Shown here piece by piece: positions 14,101 to 26,200 of a stretch of DNA of 64,000 bases (within the stretch, counting starts at the first letter, position 1; each line of letters begins with the position of its first letter). The stretch comes from Liriodendron chinense (Eukaryota; Streptophyta; Magnoliopsida; Magnoliales; Magnoliaceae). Where the stretch lies: NCBI GenBank assembly GCA_003013855.2, contig ML058370.1, positions 1,426,001-1,490,000 on the forward strand, read 5' to 3'. The translations under genes were made by a program, and so were the position numbers. Below the pieces are notes generated by a model. That model saw only the letters and a program-made list of their open reading frames with translations. It did not search any database and was not told the DNA's origin.

Positions 14101-15640
14101 TTTTAGTATTAAAATCATGTGGTCTCTCTCCATTACTTGCAAACACAAAAATATGTATAAGTTAGTAGCTTTAAGTCCATAAATCATGCAACTGTGTTAT
14201 GAATTGGGGTTCAAATATGCATTAGTCAGAGCTCAACAGAAATATCATAAAAAAATAAAAATATTTATTCTATAATAATAAATAAATATTAAATTTATAA
14301 ATGCATAACTATATAACAAACTCTCCACGGTTTGTACTAGTTTTTCATTAATATTACAATATTAGCGTGATAAATGTGCAATATTGAAAAATATGCTGAG
14401 ATTTTGTAATCTTTTAATGATATAATCTAGTATATTTTTCATGATAATTATCACAAGATTTTCACAATATCAGCAATATTTGTCACATTGGCGAAAATGT
14501 CACGCCCACTAAAGATAAGTAATCATTTCTTGAGCAAAATTGAGATATTTTAGTTTATGTGATGAACGACTTAGATAATGTGTTTGGCTCATGCTTTGGA
14601 AAAAATAATTTGTAACCTTTGTTCCACTCTTAGTAAAAGAATTTTCAAAAGAAAAAAGTGATTAATTATTTTGATACTAAAAGCCTGTCTTTTTAATCCA
14701 TCATAACACCAAATAGCATTGGGTAATCCAGATCACTAACATTAAAGTGCATCAGGTAATCTAAATCGCTAATCTCATAGGCCACACAATGAATTGACCA
14801 TGCTACAAAATCTTTGAAGTTTGGTTATTGAGAAATTCATTTTCTGATTTCTATATTTCCCATAGAATGTTAGGACTTGTTTGTTTCACCGAGCCCCCTA
14901 CCTAGATGCTAATGGGTTCATTAAAACCAAGGAAAAGAAAGAGATGTAAAACTTATTGAACCCACTATAACGTATGTGTTTGGTCCACATTGTCCATCCA
15001 TTTTATCAAATCATTTTAACGCATGAGCCCTAAAATGAGGTAAATCCAAAGCGCATGTAGACCATACCACATGATATGGTGGGAATTAAACGCCTACCAT
15101 TGAAAACTTCTTAGGGGCCACAAAAGTTTTGAATCAAGCTGATATTTATGATATTGGTTCATCCATATCTTTCTAACCTTATAAACAGGTCGAATGACAT
15201 TTAACATCAGTATACGACGCCTTACACAAATTTTCACTTTTAATGATGGATGTCATTACCCTACAATTTTTTTTATAGTGTAGTCCATTGAGCTTACAAA
15301 TCAACCCCATTTTTGGGCTCACACTCATTTTTGAGCCCCAAAATAGGATTGATTGTAAACAGATGGTTGACATGGATCAAACACATACATCAAGATGAGG
15401 TATACAAATTTTATACAAGCAATCCTATTTAATGGAATCTTGATTCTCAAGGCATATTTATTATGTGATTTTTCTCATTCCAAATAGCTATTAAAAATAA
15501 TCATTTCACATTTACTATCATTTACTAGTAAAACAAAAATGCACTTAAAGTTAGTTTACTGTTTCTTAGGAATGATTGATTTTTTTTTTAATGAATATAC
15601 CATGTTTTTTAGATTAGGAAATAAAATTTTCAAAATTAGT
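11121..15640. other. Intergenic DNA, no gene seen
   Basis: AT-rich, without a convincing coding frame. Around 13738-13985 there are repeated GATCGACC / GACTGGTCGC-type phrases in direct and inverted order, similar in style to the CGACCG-rich part of the copia LTRs at 52291 and 57035. This may be a fragment of an LTR. Nothing else was recognised. Confidence 0.45.
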
Positions 15641-15645
15641 ATTAG

Positions 15646-16880
15646 GGCCGGTTTGAATAACACTAAATAAGTTACTTTTTAACTTATATTAAATAATTAA
15701 GCTACTTTTTTTTTTTTTACTTAAGTTAGTTTAGTAAGTACCAATGTAAAAGTAACTTATGTGCTAAAAGTTACTTATTCTAATAAATTGTTTTTTTAGC
15801 TTTTTTACTTATGTCTTTTCTACTTCTTTCTCTCACAAAATATGTTAAAGGAGGCGGCTTTGTCTCATAGTCCATATTAAAGGAGGCCCCACATGAAGAA
15901 TTGTCCGCATTAAAGGTGGGGCTCACATGGTAGACTCTTCACATAAAAGGTGAGGCCCACACGATAGATGATCCCATATTAATGTGGGCCCACATATGGA
16001 TAGTCCAAATAAAAGGTCAGCCCATAATGATAAAAGCCCACATCTAAAGTGGGGTAGTATGATAGGCAACTCACTTCAAAGGGGGGGCCTACATGGTGGA
16101 CGGTCCCCATCAAAGGTGGGCTTCACATGATGGCTAATAAACATCGAAGTTGGGCCTCACATGACGGATGACCTATATTGAGGGGGCCCCACATGATGGA
16201 CGATCCACATCAAATGTTGTCCCCTAATGATGAATTTCCCACATCTAAGGCGACATGTGCATGCTGGGCAACCCACATTGAAGGTGGGGTCCACATGATG
16301 GATAGTCCATGTTAAAGGTGGGCTTCACATGATGAGTAATTAATAATGGTGGCCCCACATGATGGACGATCCACATCAAAGGTCGGCCCTAATGATGAGT
16401 GGCCCATATCCAAGGCAAGCCTTGTATGATGAATGACCCACATCAGAGGTGGGGCCCACATGATGGACAATCCACATTAAAGGTGGGCTCGACATGATGG
16501 GAGATGGATATTGAAGGTGGGCCAAACATTATGGACAATAACATTGATGATGGGCCCCATTTGATGCATGTCCAACATTAAAGGTGGGCCCTACATAATG
16601 AATGGTGTAAATTAAAGGTCGGGCCATAATAATGAATGACCCACATCCAAGGTGGGCCTCTATGATAGACGACACACATAAAAGGTGGGGCCCATACAAT
16701 GAATGGTCCACATCAAAGGTTGGCCACACATGATGGATGGTGGATGTGAGGGGGACCAAACAAACTTGAGGGATAATTGCTTGAGATGTTGGAAACCAAA
16801 CATGCTTTTCTATTTTGGATCAAATAATCAAATAAGCTACTTATGACATAAGTAGCTTATCCAAACCAACTTGCTATACA
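15646..16880. mobile_element. TIR-type element carrying a minisatellite
   Basis: The left edge reads GGCCGGTTTGAATAA and the right edge, reversed, AAGTTGGTTTGGATAA. Both lead into AAGTTACTT / AAGCTACTT-type inverted sequence, so the array between them is bracketed by short inverted ends. The ends match only partly and no clear target duplication is visible. A non-autonomous, possibly hAT-like, DNA element is plausible but unproven. Confidence 0.4.
15846..16765. repeat. Degenerate 33-34-bp minisatellite, about 27 units
   Basis: A run of imperfect 33-34-bp units of the general form GGTGGGCCCCACATGATGGA followed by a CGATCCACATCAAA-like half. Units differ at many positions, so the array is old. 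It is G+C-richer than its surroundings and has no protein function; the 76-residue minus-strand frame at 16529-16759 is a by-product. Irregular unit sequence and the absence of unique spacers rule out a CRISPR array. Confidence 0.85.
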
Positions 16881-17371
16881 AATGCCACCTTCAAATGTAT
16901 TTGTAATCTCTAATAAAAAATATTTATTAAGATGAATTTATTATGTATTGGAGATCAAAATCTCTTATATATAATTAATGTTAACTAAAATGAAATCAAC
17001 TCATTTTTTAGTGTTAATAGACCTAAATTTTATTTCCCTAGCAAAAAGCTGGATAAGTTAAAAAGATATAATATAAATAAAATTCCCCAAAAATATAAAT
17101 ACCAATAAAAAATTATTTATTAAACTTATTATTTATGATATATACAAAATTACAGGCTGAGTGATATAAAAACCCACGTAATCTCATTTGTTTGTTTGAC
17201 ACGTGTATCTGAATCCAATCCTTGCATCAAGTGGGCTCAATTGGGCCAGTCCAGCAATGAAGTGGGTCAGTATCTCAATGAACAACTTCTCTTAGACTAG
17301 CCCACATCATGAGTGGACAGACCTGACCTGCTTTTTGGGCAAGTGGTCAAAATAGTAGGGCCCACCTGATA

Positions 17372-17866
17372 GGGGCACAGCTTTGGTGGATCGGACCGAC
17401 TGAGGTGGGTGAGATCCCTGACCATAGGGTCCACTTTGATTTATGTGCCTTATATCCACGCCATCCGTTTTAAAAACTTATTTTAGGGTGTGATCTCAAA
17501 AATCAAGCAGATCCAATTCTCAGGTGAACCATAATACAAGAAACAATGGTAATCGGTCATTAAAAACTTTTCCTTAGCCGCAAAAGTTTTGTATCAAGCT
17601 AATATTTGTGTGATCTCTTCATCTAGGTCTTTGTGAGTTTATCAACAAGTTCATGGCAAATAAATATTCCGGTGCCCCCATGAAGTTTTTAATGGTGGGG
17701 ATTCAATCACTACTGTTTCTTATGGTATGGTCCACCTAAGATTTGGATCTGCTCCATTTTTTTGATCATGCTCTAGAATGAGCTTTCAAAATAGATGGAC
17801 GGTATGGATGTAAGGCATATACATCACAGTGGGCCCCACAGTTACGGATCCACCCAAACCACTCCC
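17372..17866. mobile_element. Foldback element, GGGCCCAC/CCGTCCAT family (copy 1)
   Basis: A ~0.5-kb element with an imperfect inverted structure. The left part has GGGTCCACTTTGAT, then TATATCCACGCCATCCGTTT. The right part has the inverse, ATGGACGGTATGGATGTAAG, then ACATCACAGTGGGCCCCAC. The central part carries the family phrases TCAAGCTAATATTTGTGTGA and TTTTTAATGGTGGGGATTCA. Related copies occur at 41073, 45183, 45331 and 50834. The two best copies have ~9-bp target duplications, which points to the Mutator superfamily. The exact ends of this copy are uncertain. Confidence 0.6.
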
Positions 17867-17869
17867 TGG

Positions 17870-18480
17870 TTTTAGGGCCGTCCATGGTTTGGGCTAAGCC
17901 CACAATTCAATACAGAGCTCCAATGCCAAGGCCCAGCCCATGGACGACCCTAGGAGAGTTCTACAAGGGCTCATCACAAAATAAAATATCAGGAGGCCTG
18001 AGGCATGCAGGACAATACAAAGCCATGGGTACCAAAAATATGTGCTCCCAGGGATTACAATTTCAGGTGCTCCGCCTCTGGATTGAACTTAAAACATGAG
18101 ATCTTTGCTAGGCTATTACAGATCCCATCCTTCAGAAAACACTATGGTGGACCCTACAGTGGTGACCCATTAAAAATAAAAGACCCAAATAGGCCAATCT
18201 TAACCATCGGTTACTGGATCTTCGCTCATTGAATTTGAACCGTTGTTCTTTATGTTTTGACCATCTGTTAGAGACAATGGGCCCCTTGGATCTTCCAATC
18301 CATTAGATCTTGGCTCTGATGAACATCCAGGATGCAGCCATTTTGTGTCAGACGTTCGAGGGACTACAGGTTAAGGTACTCCCGCAGGTTACCGGTCTTT
18401 CCCGGTTCCCACATTTTCCTTCATTTTCTCATTTTTTATCATTAATAATTTCGGATATTATTTGCTGACGTGGCAGCATC
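17870..18480. other. Intergenic DNA upstream of the HSP90 gene
   Basis: No conserved coding frame. The short plus-strand frames near 17884-18232 have no recognisable domain. This stretch lies between a foldback element and the presumed HSP90 promoter. Confidence 0.4.
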
Positions 18481-18487
18481 TACACCT

Positions 18488-18543
18488 TATAAACTTCCCA
18501 AAGATACGCCAAAAGTCTCTCCTCTTCTAGAACCATCTCCTTA
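18488..18543 (+). promoter_or_regulatory. Candidate TATA box and heat-shock element
   Basis: TTATAAA lies at 18488-18494 and a perfect inverted GAA pair, CTTCTAGAAC, at 18534-18543, matching the minimal nTTCnnGAAn unit bound by heat-shock factors. Both sit about 540-590 bp upstream of the HSP90 start codon. Only one two-repeat unit is present; functional elements usually have three or more, and the transcription start is unknown. A suggestion only. Confidence 0.3.
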
Positions 18544-19075
18544 CTCTCTCTATCTCTCCCTCATTCGTTTAACTATGGTGTTTGTTTAACACCATTTAAC
18601 AAGCTAAAGCAAGTCAACCTACTTATATCTTAGGACATATATTGGTCGATCTAGACCATCAAAATACTTGGACCCTTATTGATAGATCATATCTCAAAAA
18701 CCCCACTAATTAAATAATCCCATCCGTCTAATTGAAGACTGTCCACTGACCGTCTAAAAAGAAAAATGTAATTTGGTCAAAATCCAACAGGAAGAATCAC
18801 ACAGATAGTATGTTCCAATCAATATGAATACATAAATCAGTGGGGCCCATCATACGAGTTGGATGGTATAGGTGAACAGACTGACATGTGAGCATGTCTC
18901 ATGCTGATTAAGTGGTATCAAACACACAAATTACTTTGTTGTCTCATCTTATACCCGCTCTCGCTTAAACCCTTGCAGAGGGTTTTTGTTGCTCGATTTC
19001 TCTCGAATCGGTCTCTCCCTGCAAGAAACCAAAGAGTTGTAAGAAATTACAGTTCTGCCCCTAGGGTTTCAAACA

Positions 19076-22000
19076 ATGGCGCCTGTTCTGAGCAGGAGCG
19101 TGGGAGCTGCTTCAATCCCATCTTTCCATTTTCGATCTTCTTTGAAGAATAATAGAAGAGGATTGAAATTCGCAACTCCCTTTCTTCCGCAAACCGTTTT
19201 CAGAAGCAGATTCTCTGCAGATTTGGGTCTGAAATGGAAAGTGGAGGAGAGGAGAGGAGGTGGGATGGTTTCGGTTAGGTGCGATGCAGCGGTTGCAGAG
19301 AAAGAAGTCCCGGAGGCTTCCGGGGAGAAGTTTGAGTACCAGGCCGAGGTGGGATTTCTTTCTGATGGAATTTAGGATTTTCTTTAAATGGGCTTTTTTT
19401 CTTCTTCTTTCGAGGTGGGGCTTTTTGGTAGTTGAAGTAATTGAAGATTTTTGCAGTTTTTAAGGTGGGTTTTGCTTCTTTTAAGGTTTTCTTAATTTTT
19501 GTTGAATTTGGGGTTTTCTGGGGTTTGGCAGTCGAAAGTGGGATATTACAGGGAATTCCTAAGTGGGGTTTGTGATAATTGAAGAAATGGAAGTTTCATG
19601 GATTTTTTTTATTGGTAGCTTTTGCTTTTTTTGATGTTTTCTTCAGTAAGGTTAATTGAAATTGGAATTTATTAATTTAAAATGATAATTTTGAGTGGTT
19701 ATTGAGTTATTTAAGTAGTTGGATGTTTGAGTTAGGCTCTTATTTTTCATTTATTCTTCCGTTTCTTTGAATTTGGGATTTTCGTGTGTGAAGTTATGAT
19801 TTAGAAGTGAGAATTTTCAGGGTTTTAATTATAGAAAGAATGGACGTAGTGGAGTTCTTGAGGTGATTTTTAGTTCTTTTGAGGTTTTCTTTTTTGCTTT
19901 TTGAATGAATTTGAGATTTTCGTTTTTTCTAAGGTGATTTTCTTTCAGTTTTGTTTTTGAATGAATTTGAGGTTTTTCTTTCGTTTGAGGTTTGTAATTA
20001 TAAATGAATTTGGGATTCCTCTTGCTCTTTTGAATGAATTTGGGATATTTGCTGGTTTCTTGAGGTAGGTTTCAAGTTGAACTGATGTTTTCATTCACAA
20101 TTAAAATTATGATTGCAATATTGGGGGAATGAATGAATTTTTCACCAATATTTAGGAAGAATGATTTGTATCCATCGTTTTAAACCCTCTGACCAGATTG
20201 GAGGTCAGACCGGTTTGGACCAGAAGCGGCCACCTAAATGGGCCTAGTTATTTTAAACCTGGCTCAGTTAGGTGGATAACTACTTTTTAAAAAAATGCAA
20301 GTGGAAAAATTGAAAGCTAGAACCAACAATTTATACTAAAAAATCAAACACTAACCACTCGGCTAATTACATGTTACATGTTAATTCCTTCTAGCTTTAT
20401 AATTTTATATTATTTTGATTGTGGGGCTGAAACAAGTCAGACCGGATCTGACTGGTTGACTGTTCGCTGGGCTGAACTGTCCATAAAAATGGGGTTTGAA
20501 TCCTGGTCCTTCTTTTAAAGCATTGCTTTATTTGGTCATCATCATCATCATTGTTGTTGTTGTCATTGCAGAAGGATTTCCTTTTCCTTTTCTTTTTCTT
20601 TTTTGTTTCTGCGAACTGCCTTAGGACATATTTTCATTTTTTATTTATTTAAAGAATTTTGTGTGATGGTTTATAGCTATAAGTTGCTGGGTCTTTTTGA
20701 CTGATTTTAGTTCATTTCTCTTTGAAAGATTGTCTGTTAATTTGTGCCATTAGAAGTATTTGGATTTTCCCCTCTTCTGTTGCCTTTGTTCCTATCTGAT
20801 TGATTGTTCTCATGGTTTCTTAATTATGCAGGTCAGCCGCCTGTTGGATTTGATAGTTCACAGTCTCTATAGCCACAAGGAAGTATTCCTCCGGGAGCTT
20901 GTAAGGTCTGTATCTTGCTACTGATTCAATTTTATTATTATTTGGGGTTCTGTTGTTCAAAGCTGATATCTCCTCCAGCTGCTTTTGTTGCCAATGATTT
21001 TCTTGTCTTTATCCTCACACTTGGTGGAATTCTCCTGCAGCTTGTCTTTGTTGTTAATGTTGAATCGAGACACTTTAGGTGCATTAGAGAAACTTGTTCA
21101 GCCATTTGATCCCCTACTGCTATGATTTAATGGCATTTGAATTTATGAAGCTGGGTCAAAGCCATTTATTTTGACTCCTATTTATAGCAAGGGTTAAAAT
21201 ATTGTCTTAAGCCAATATGCATCGCCTGACATGTACTGGTTTTGTCCATGAACAGTATGGCTGTATCAGCCTGAATTCAGGTACAGGGGCGATGCGACCC
21301 ATACTGGTGGTAAATGATTCGGTATGGTGAAATGGGTATTAAATCCTTGGTGAATGTTACTCCAAAGAGTATGTTGTTCCCTTCATACAATTTTTAAAGT
21401 TCACATTCATATGGAAGAGCAGGGCCCAATTTGCAAATGCAGTCCAAATAGCATTTCACTCTTATCCAAATGCTGGAGAATGCTGCCATAAATTTTATCA
21501 CATTTTGGGAAGGGCTGTTTGACTTTGCATTTTTTTTTGTCAAATTGGCTCAAAATGGCAAGTGGGCAAAAATGTGGCTCAATGGTCGTTTCCGCCTGTG
21601 GCCATTTCGCTCAATGTACATGAAGTAACTTCCAAATGCATGCTAAAAAACCTTACGTTGTCCTCTTTTATAGTCTCAAAGGGATAGGCTTAATGGGATC
21701 TTAAATATCCTTTTGTGCCTTTTAAGAATGTTCACTCAAAAGAGAACAACCATATTTCCAGTGTTTTCTTCTTTTTCTTTTTCTTTTTCTTTTTCTTTTT
21801 CTTTTCCTCCCTCAAGTAGGCTGTGGATCTCTAAATGTCACTGATGACTGTATTCTTTGCTTTCAGTAATGCAAGTGATGCACTGGATAAACTAAGATTT
21901 TTAAGTGTGACCGAACCTTCTCTTCTTGGAGACGCTAGTGAATTGGTGATACGCATCAAGCCAGATCCAGACAAGGGAACCATTACCGTAACGTACGTGA

Positions 22001-23236
22001 AACAACTCAAATTTATTCCCACTGTTGAGAGTAGTTATTTACAATATGCGCTTGAACCTGCAGTGATACTGGTATTGGGATGACAAAAGAAGAGCTCATT
22101 GATTGTCTTGGAACTATTGCTCAGAGTGGTACCTCAAAATTCCTAAAGGCGCTTAAGGTGTTTACTTTATTTTAGTTTTCTGTTCATCTGCATGCATTTA
22201 ATATTCCTGCAGTTGTGTGTGCATTCATCAAACGGAGTTTGATTATCCATAACCTGCCCATGGGAGCTTACTCAGTGGATTATATGATTTATAGGAAAAT
22301 CAGGATCTTGGTGCTGATAATGGCTTGATCGGTCAGTTTGGTGTTGGATTCTACTCAGCTTTCCTTGTTGCAGACAGGGTATTCAGCCTTCTCTATACTA
22401 TGTTTTGTCTTTTGGAAATTTGATGTTTGTTCTAAATCTTTTATTAGGGAACTCTTCATGTGCATTTTGTTGTATCTCCAAACTGGTTCTTGCAGCATCA
22501 CAGAAAATGGAAACTGTATTAAACAGGCTTCCGTTTTCCTACTTTTCCACTTGAAAACATGATTCAGCCAATAATGGGAAGGTCCCACTCCTATCTAAAT
22601 GATGGTTTCGTCTCAACATGTTTGGTGGTAGTGCATTCTGTCGCTGACTGGAGAATGAGGAACACACAAATGTACTATAAAAATTATGGTTCTTTTGGGT
22701 GCCCTCTGTGTGTATACTGGATGTTATTTGTAGGTGTTTTCTAAATTTTCTTCAAATTGTGTTGTAGGTGGTTGTATCAACAAAGAGTCCAAAGTCTGAT
22801 AAGCAGTATGTGTGGGAAGCTGTAGCAGACAGTAGCTCATATGTGATACGGGAAGAGACGGATCCTGAAAATGTACTGCGTCGTGGAACACAAATTACTC
22901 TCTATCTCAGGGTATGGTGTTACTTGTTTCCCATTCATGGTGTGAATACTACAGGCATGTCTTGTTGTAGGTTTTCAAAGTTTCTGCTTTGTCGCTGTTG
23001 CAGCCAGATGATAAATATGAATTTGCGGAGCCAACAAGGATTCAGGGGTTGGTGAAAAATTATTCACAGTTTGTCTCCTTCCCCATCTACACCTGGCAAG
23101 AAAAATCAAGGACTGTGGAGGTGAGGATGCATTTCTCTGCTTCTACAATCATTTTGCTAAGCTGCTGGTGCAGATTATGGAAGAAAATGCAATTTGGGGA
23201 GCATGCGGAGGAAACTATTATCATTTTACTTTTTCC

Positions 23237-23278
<42 letters not shown>

Positions 23279-26200
23279 ATAGAAGAGACATCTCTCTTGG
23301 TTTTCTCTTTCCATCTGGCTATTAGTTCCAAGTTGGTGACAAGTCTAATCAATTATGGTTGAAACATGGGGCAAAAACTTGGTGTTCAAACTTGGTATTT
23401 GGTTTGGTCATGTGCAATGGAGACTAGGAACCATGCCGGTTAGGAGTAAATTGGTACAAGTTGAAGGCTCTAAAAGGGCAAGGGGAAGGCCCTAGAGGAC
23501 ATGGATGGGGGTAGTAAGAAAAGACTTGGTGACCCTATGGTCTAACTGAAGGTCTGGACCTTGATAGTGGGATGGTGGAATAGGATTCAGGTAGCCGACC
23601 CGCATTTCTCTGCTTCTACAATCATTTTGCTAAGCTGCTGGTGCAGATTATGGAAGAAAATGCAATTTGGGGAGCATACGGATGAAAACTATTATCATTT
23701 TACTTTTTCCTCCGTGTGTGTGTGTGTGTGTGGACCTTGATAGAGTGGGATGGTGGAATAGGATTCAGGTAGCCGACCCCAACTAATTGGGATAAGGCTT
23801 TGATGATGATGATGTTTTTAGGGTATTAGAAAAACTTGCTGAGGTTTATATCGACCGGGCATTTTCTTTATGCCAACCTTTTTCTTAAAAAAATTCAACC
23901 AAGTTTATTATTGCCTTAGCTGATTTTTCTTTCTTTCTTTCTAATTTTTTCGAACTGCTGTTTCTGTTAGATCTTCGTTTTATATGGTAATATATATGCT
24001 TGATGTCAATTTAGTTTACTGACCAATTGTTTCAAAAAGATGCTGAGTCGTTCTCTGTTGGGATATGGTTAGTATAGTTTCTTTTCTTTTAACCACAGTT
24101 TGACAGTGATATCATTATTTTTTGAGAAACAAAATCTTCTTATTAGGGGTAGTTCTGAGTTGTCGTCTGTGGGATTGCATGCATTTAATTTTTTGCTGTG
24201 GCTTTTGTTTTTGTTTTTCTGAGAGCCAGCAGTCCCAATTTTGAGGTAGTAACGATAGGGTCACTTGGTATTGGCTTGTCGTTTCTCTTCTATTGATTTT
24301 CTTCATTTTAGTAAATAATTGTTGCTATTTTAAAAGATCTTCTTAACGTGTTTAAATTGATGTGGTGACTTTGGATAGGTGGAAGAGGAGGAAGAGCCCA
24401 AAGAGGGCGAAGAAGCACAGCCAGAGGTGTGTGAATTTCTAACTGATGGACTTGATGGCCTGATTTCTAAAATTTTATGGTATATTTGAGCTGATGTTTT
24501 CCTTGTTCTTCACAGGGTGAAAAGAAGAAGAAGAAGAAGACTGTAACTGAGAAATACTGGGACTGGGAGCTTGCAAATGAGACAAAGCCTATTTGGGTAA
24601 TGAAATTGTTTCCCTTACAGCGTGAAATAAATTGAGGATTGAAGTTTGACGTGAGCCCTGCTAATGATGTCTGGGCGAAGAGAGATGATCTTGTTTGTGG
24701 CACACACATGAGCATGGCACACTGTGACATTTGGGCCGTTCATCCATTGTGCCTTGACTTGTATGTGATCTGTCGCAACAACAACGCTGTTCTGCTCATC
24801 TGAAGGGACACGTGTATGTAACAATTTGAGGGTTGAGATAAATTACACTTGGTCCACATTCAGTATACATGTGTGTACCACTTGATGAACAGACCAGCAT
24901 ATTTTTTGGCCAGGACATGTTCATGGAGGGGCCTTTCTGATGAATCGCTGGATCACAGGTGCCTTGAAGATTGAGTGGATGGATGGCCTTTGTGTTTTTC
25001 TCATACTCTTGTTGGCTTCTCTACATTTACGAATTAGCCGTTGAGCTGTTGGTTTTTCATGTGCAGATGCGTAATCCAAAGGAGGTAGAGAAAGATGAAT
25101 ATCAGGAATTCTACAAGAAGACATTTAATGAGTTCTTGGACCCTCTCGGATACACCCACTTCACCACAGAGGTATGATCGGAAGTTGTTTTAGCTGTAAT
25201 CACACTGATCCTTCCTAAGGAGATAATAATGATTTGAACTTTCCAATGTTTGACTGAGCCTTTGCTCTGCTCAATAAGCTGTACTTGTGGGCCCCACGTT
25301 TTAGTGATCCTAGTAGTTCCTACTATAGATCTAATGTGGACGTGGGATACTTTGGATTGTATGACGATTCCAACTGTCCAATTGGGCCCGTATTAAAATG
25401 AAGATGATGACTTTTATTTTCCAACTTCATCACTAGGATATCTGATAAGAGTGATATTAAGGCATGGCCCCATCCTAGGATGGGGCAGACTAGGTCATTG
25501 GTGTAGATCAAGGTATCCCAAAACGGATACGTATCAGCTGTATCGGCCAATATGTATCAGAAACAGCCTGGCCCGTTATGCGATATGGGGTAAAAAACGG
25601 GGGGCGTATTGGCCGATATGGGGTCGTATTGGCTGATACGTCCTGTATCCGTATCGGTAACGGTGGGCACCGTTACGCCCACTGATACTGCTACAGGACA
25701 CCTTGGTGTAGATTGCTAATGCGTGGGCCCCTCCTGTACCATTGTTGGCAAACAAATGGATGGAATACAGGTTCATTCATTGGAGCATCGTGTAATACCT
25801 TAACTTTGTGTGAACAGGGTGAGGTGGAATTCAGAAGCGTTCTTTACATACCTGGAATGGCACCTCTTAACAACGAGGACATGGTGAACCCAAAGACGAA
25901 GAACATACGTTTATATGTTAAGCGTGTGTTCATTTCAGATGATTTTGATGGTGAACTGGTAAGTACTATTGCACAGTGCGAGCAGGTTGATACTGCTCCT
26001 GGTTGTGTGATTTATCAAATCTGTCTCTTAAAAAGAAAAAAGAAAAAAAAAATCATCTGATTATTTTCTGAGGCCTACGAATGCGTTACTGATTTTATTG
26101 TGCTGTTTACAGTTTCCTCGATATTTGAGCTTTGTGAAGGGTGTTGTTGATTCGAACGACCTTCCTCTTAATGTTTCTCGAGAAATCCTTCAAGAAAGTC

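Noticed and set aside
13738..14146. Two overlapping minus-strand ORFs of 92 and 87 residues
   Set aside because: Driven by GATCGACC-type repeats; the peptides have no recognisable motif.
15846..16765. CRISPR-like regular repeat
   Set aside because: Units vary along their whole length with no constant repeat and unique spacer, and the DNA is plant nuclear; it is a minisatellite.
22989..23362. Open frames across the GT repeat
   Set aside because: Low-complexity Val-Cys or His-Thr runs from a microsatellite inside HSP90 intron 7.
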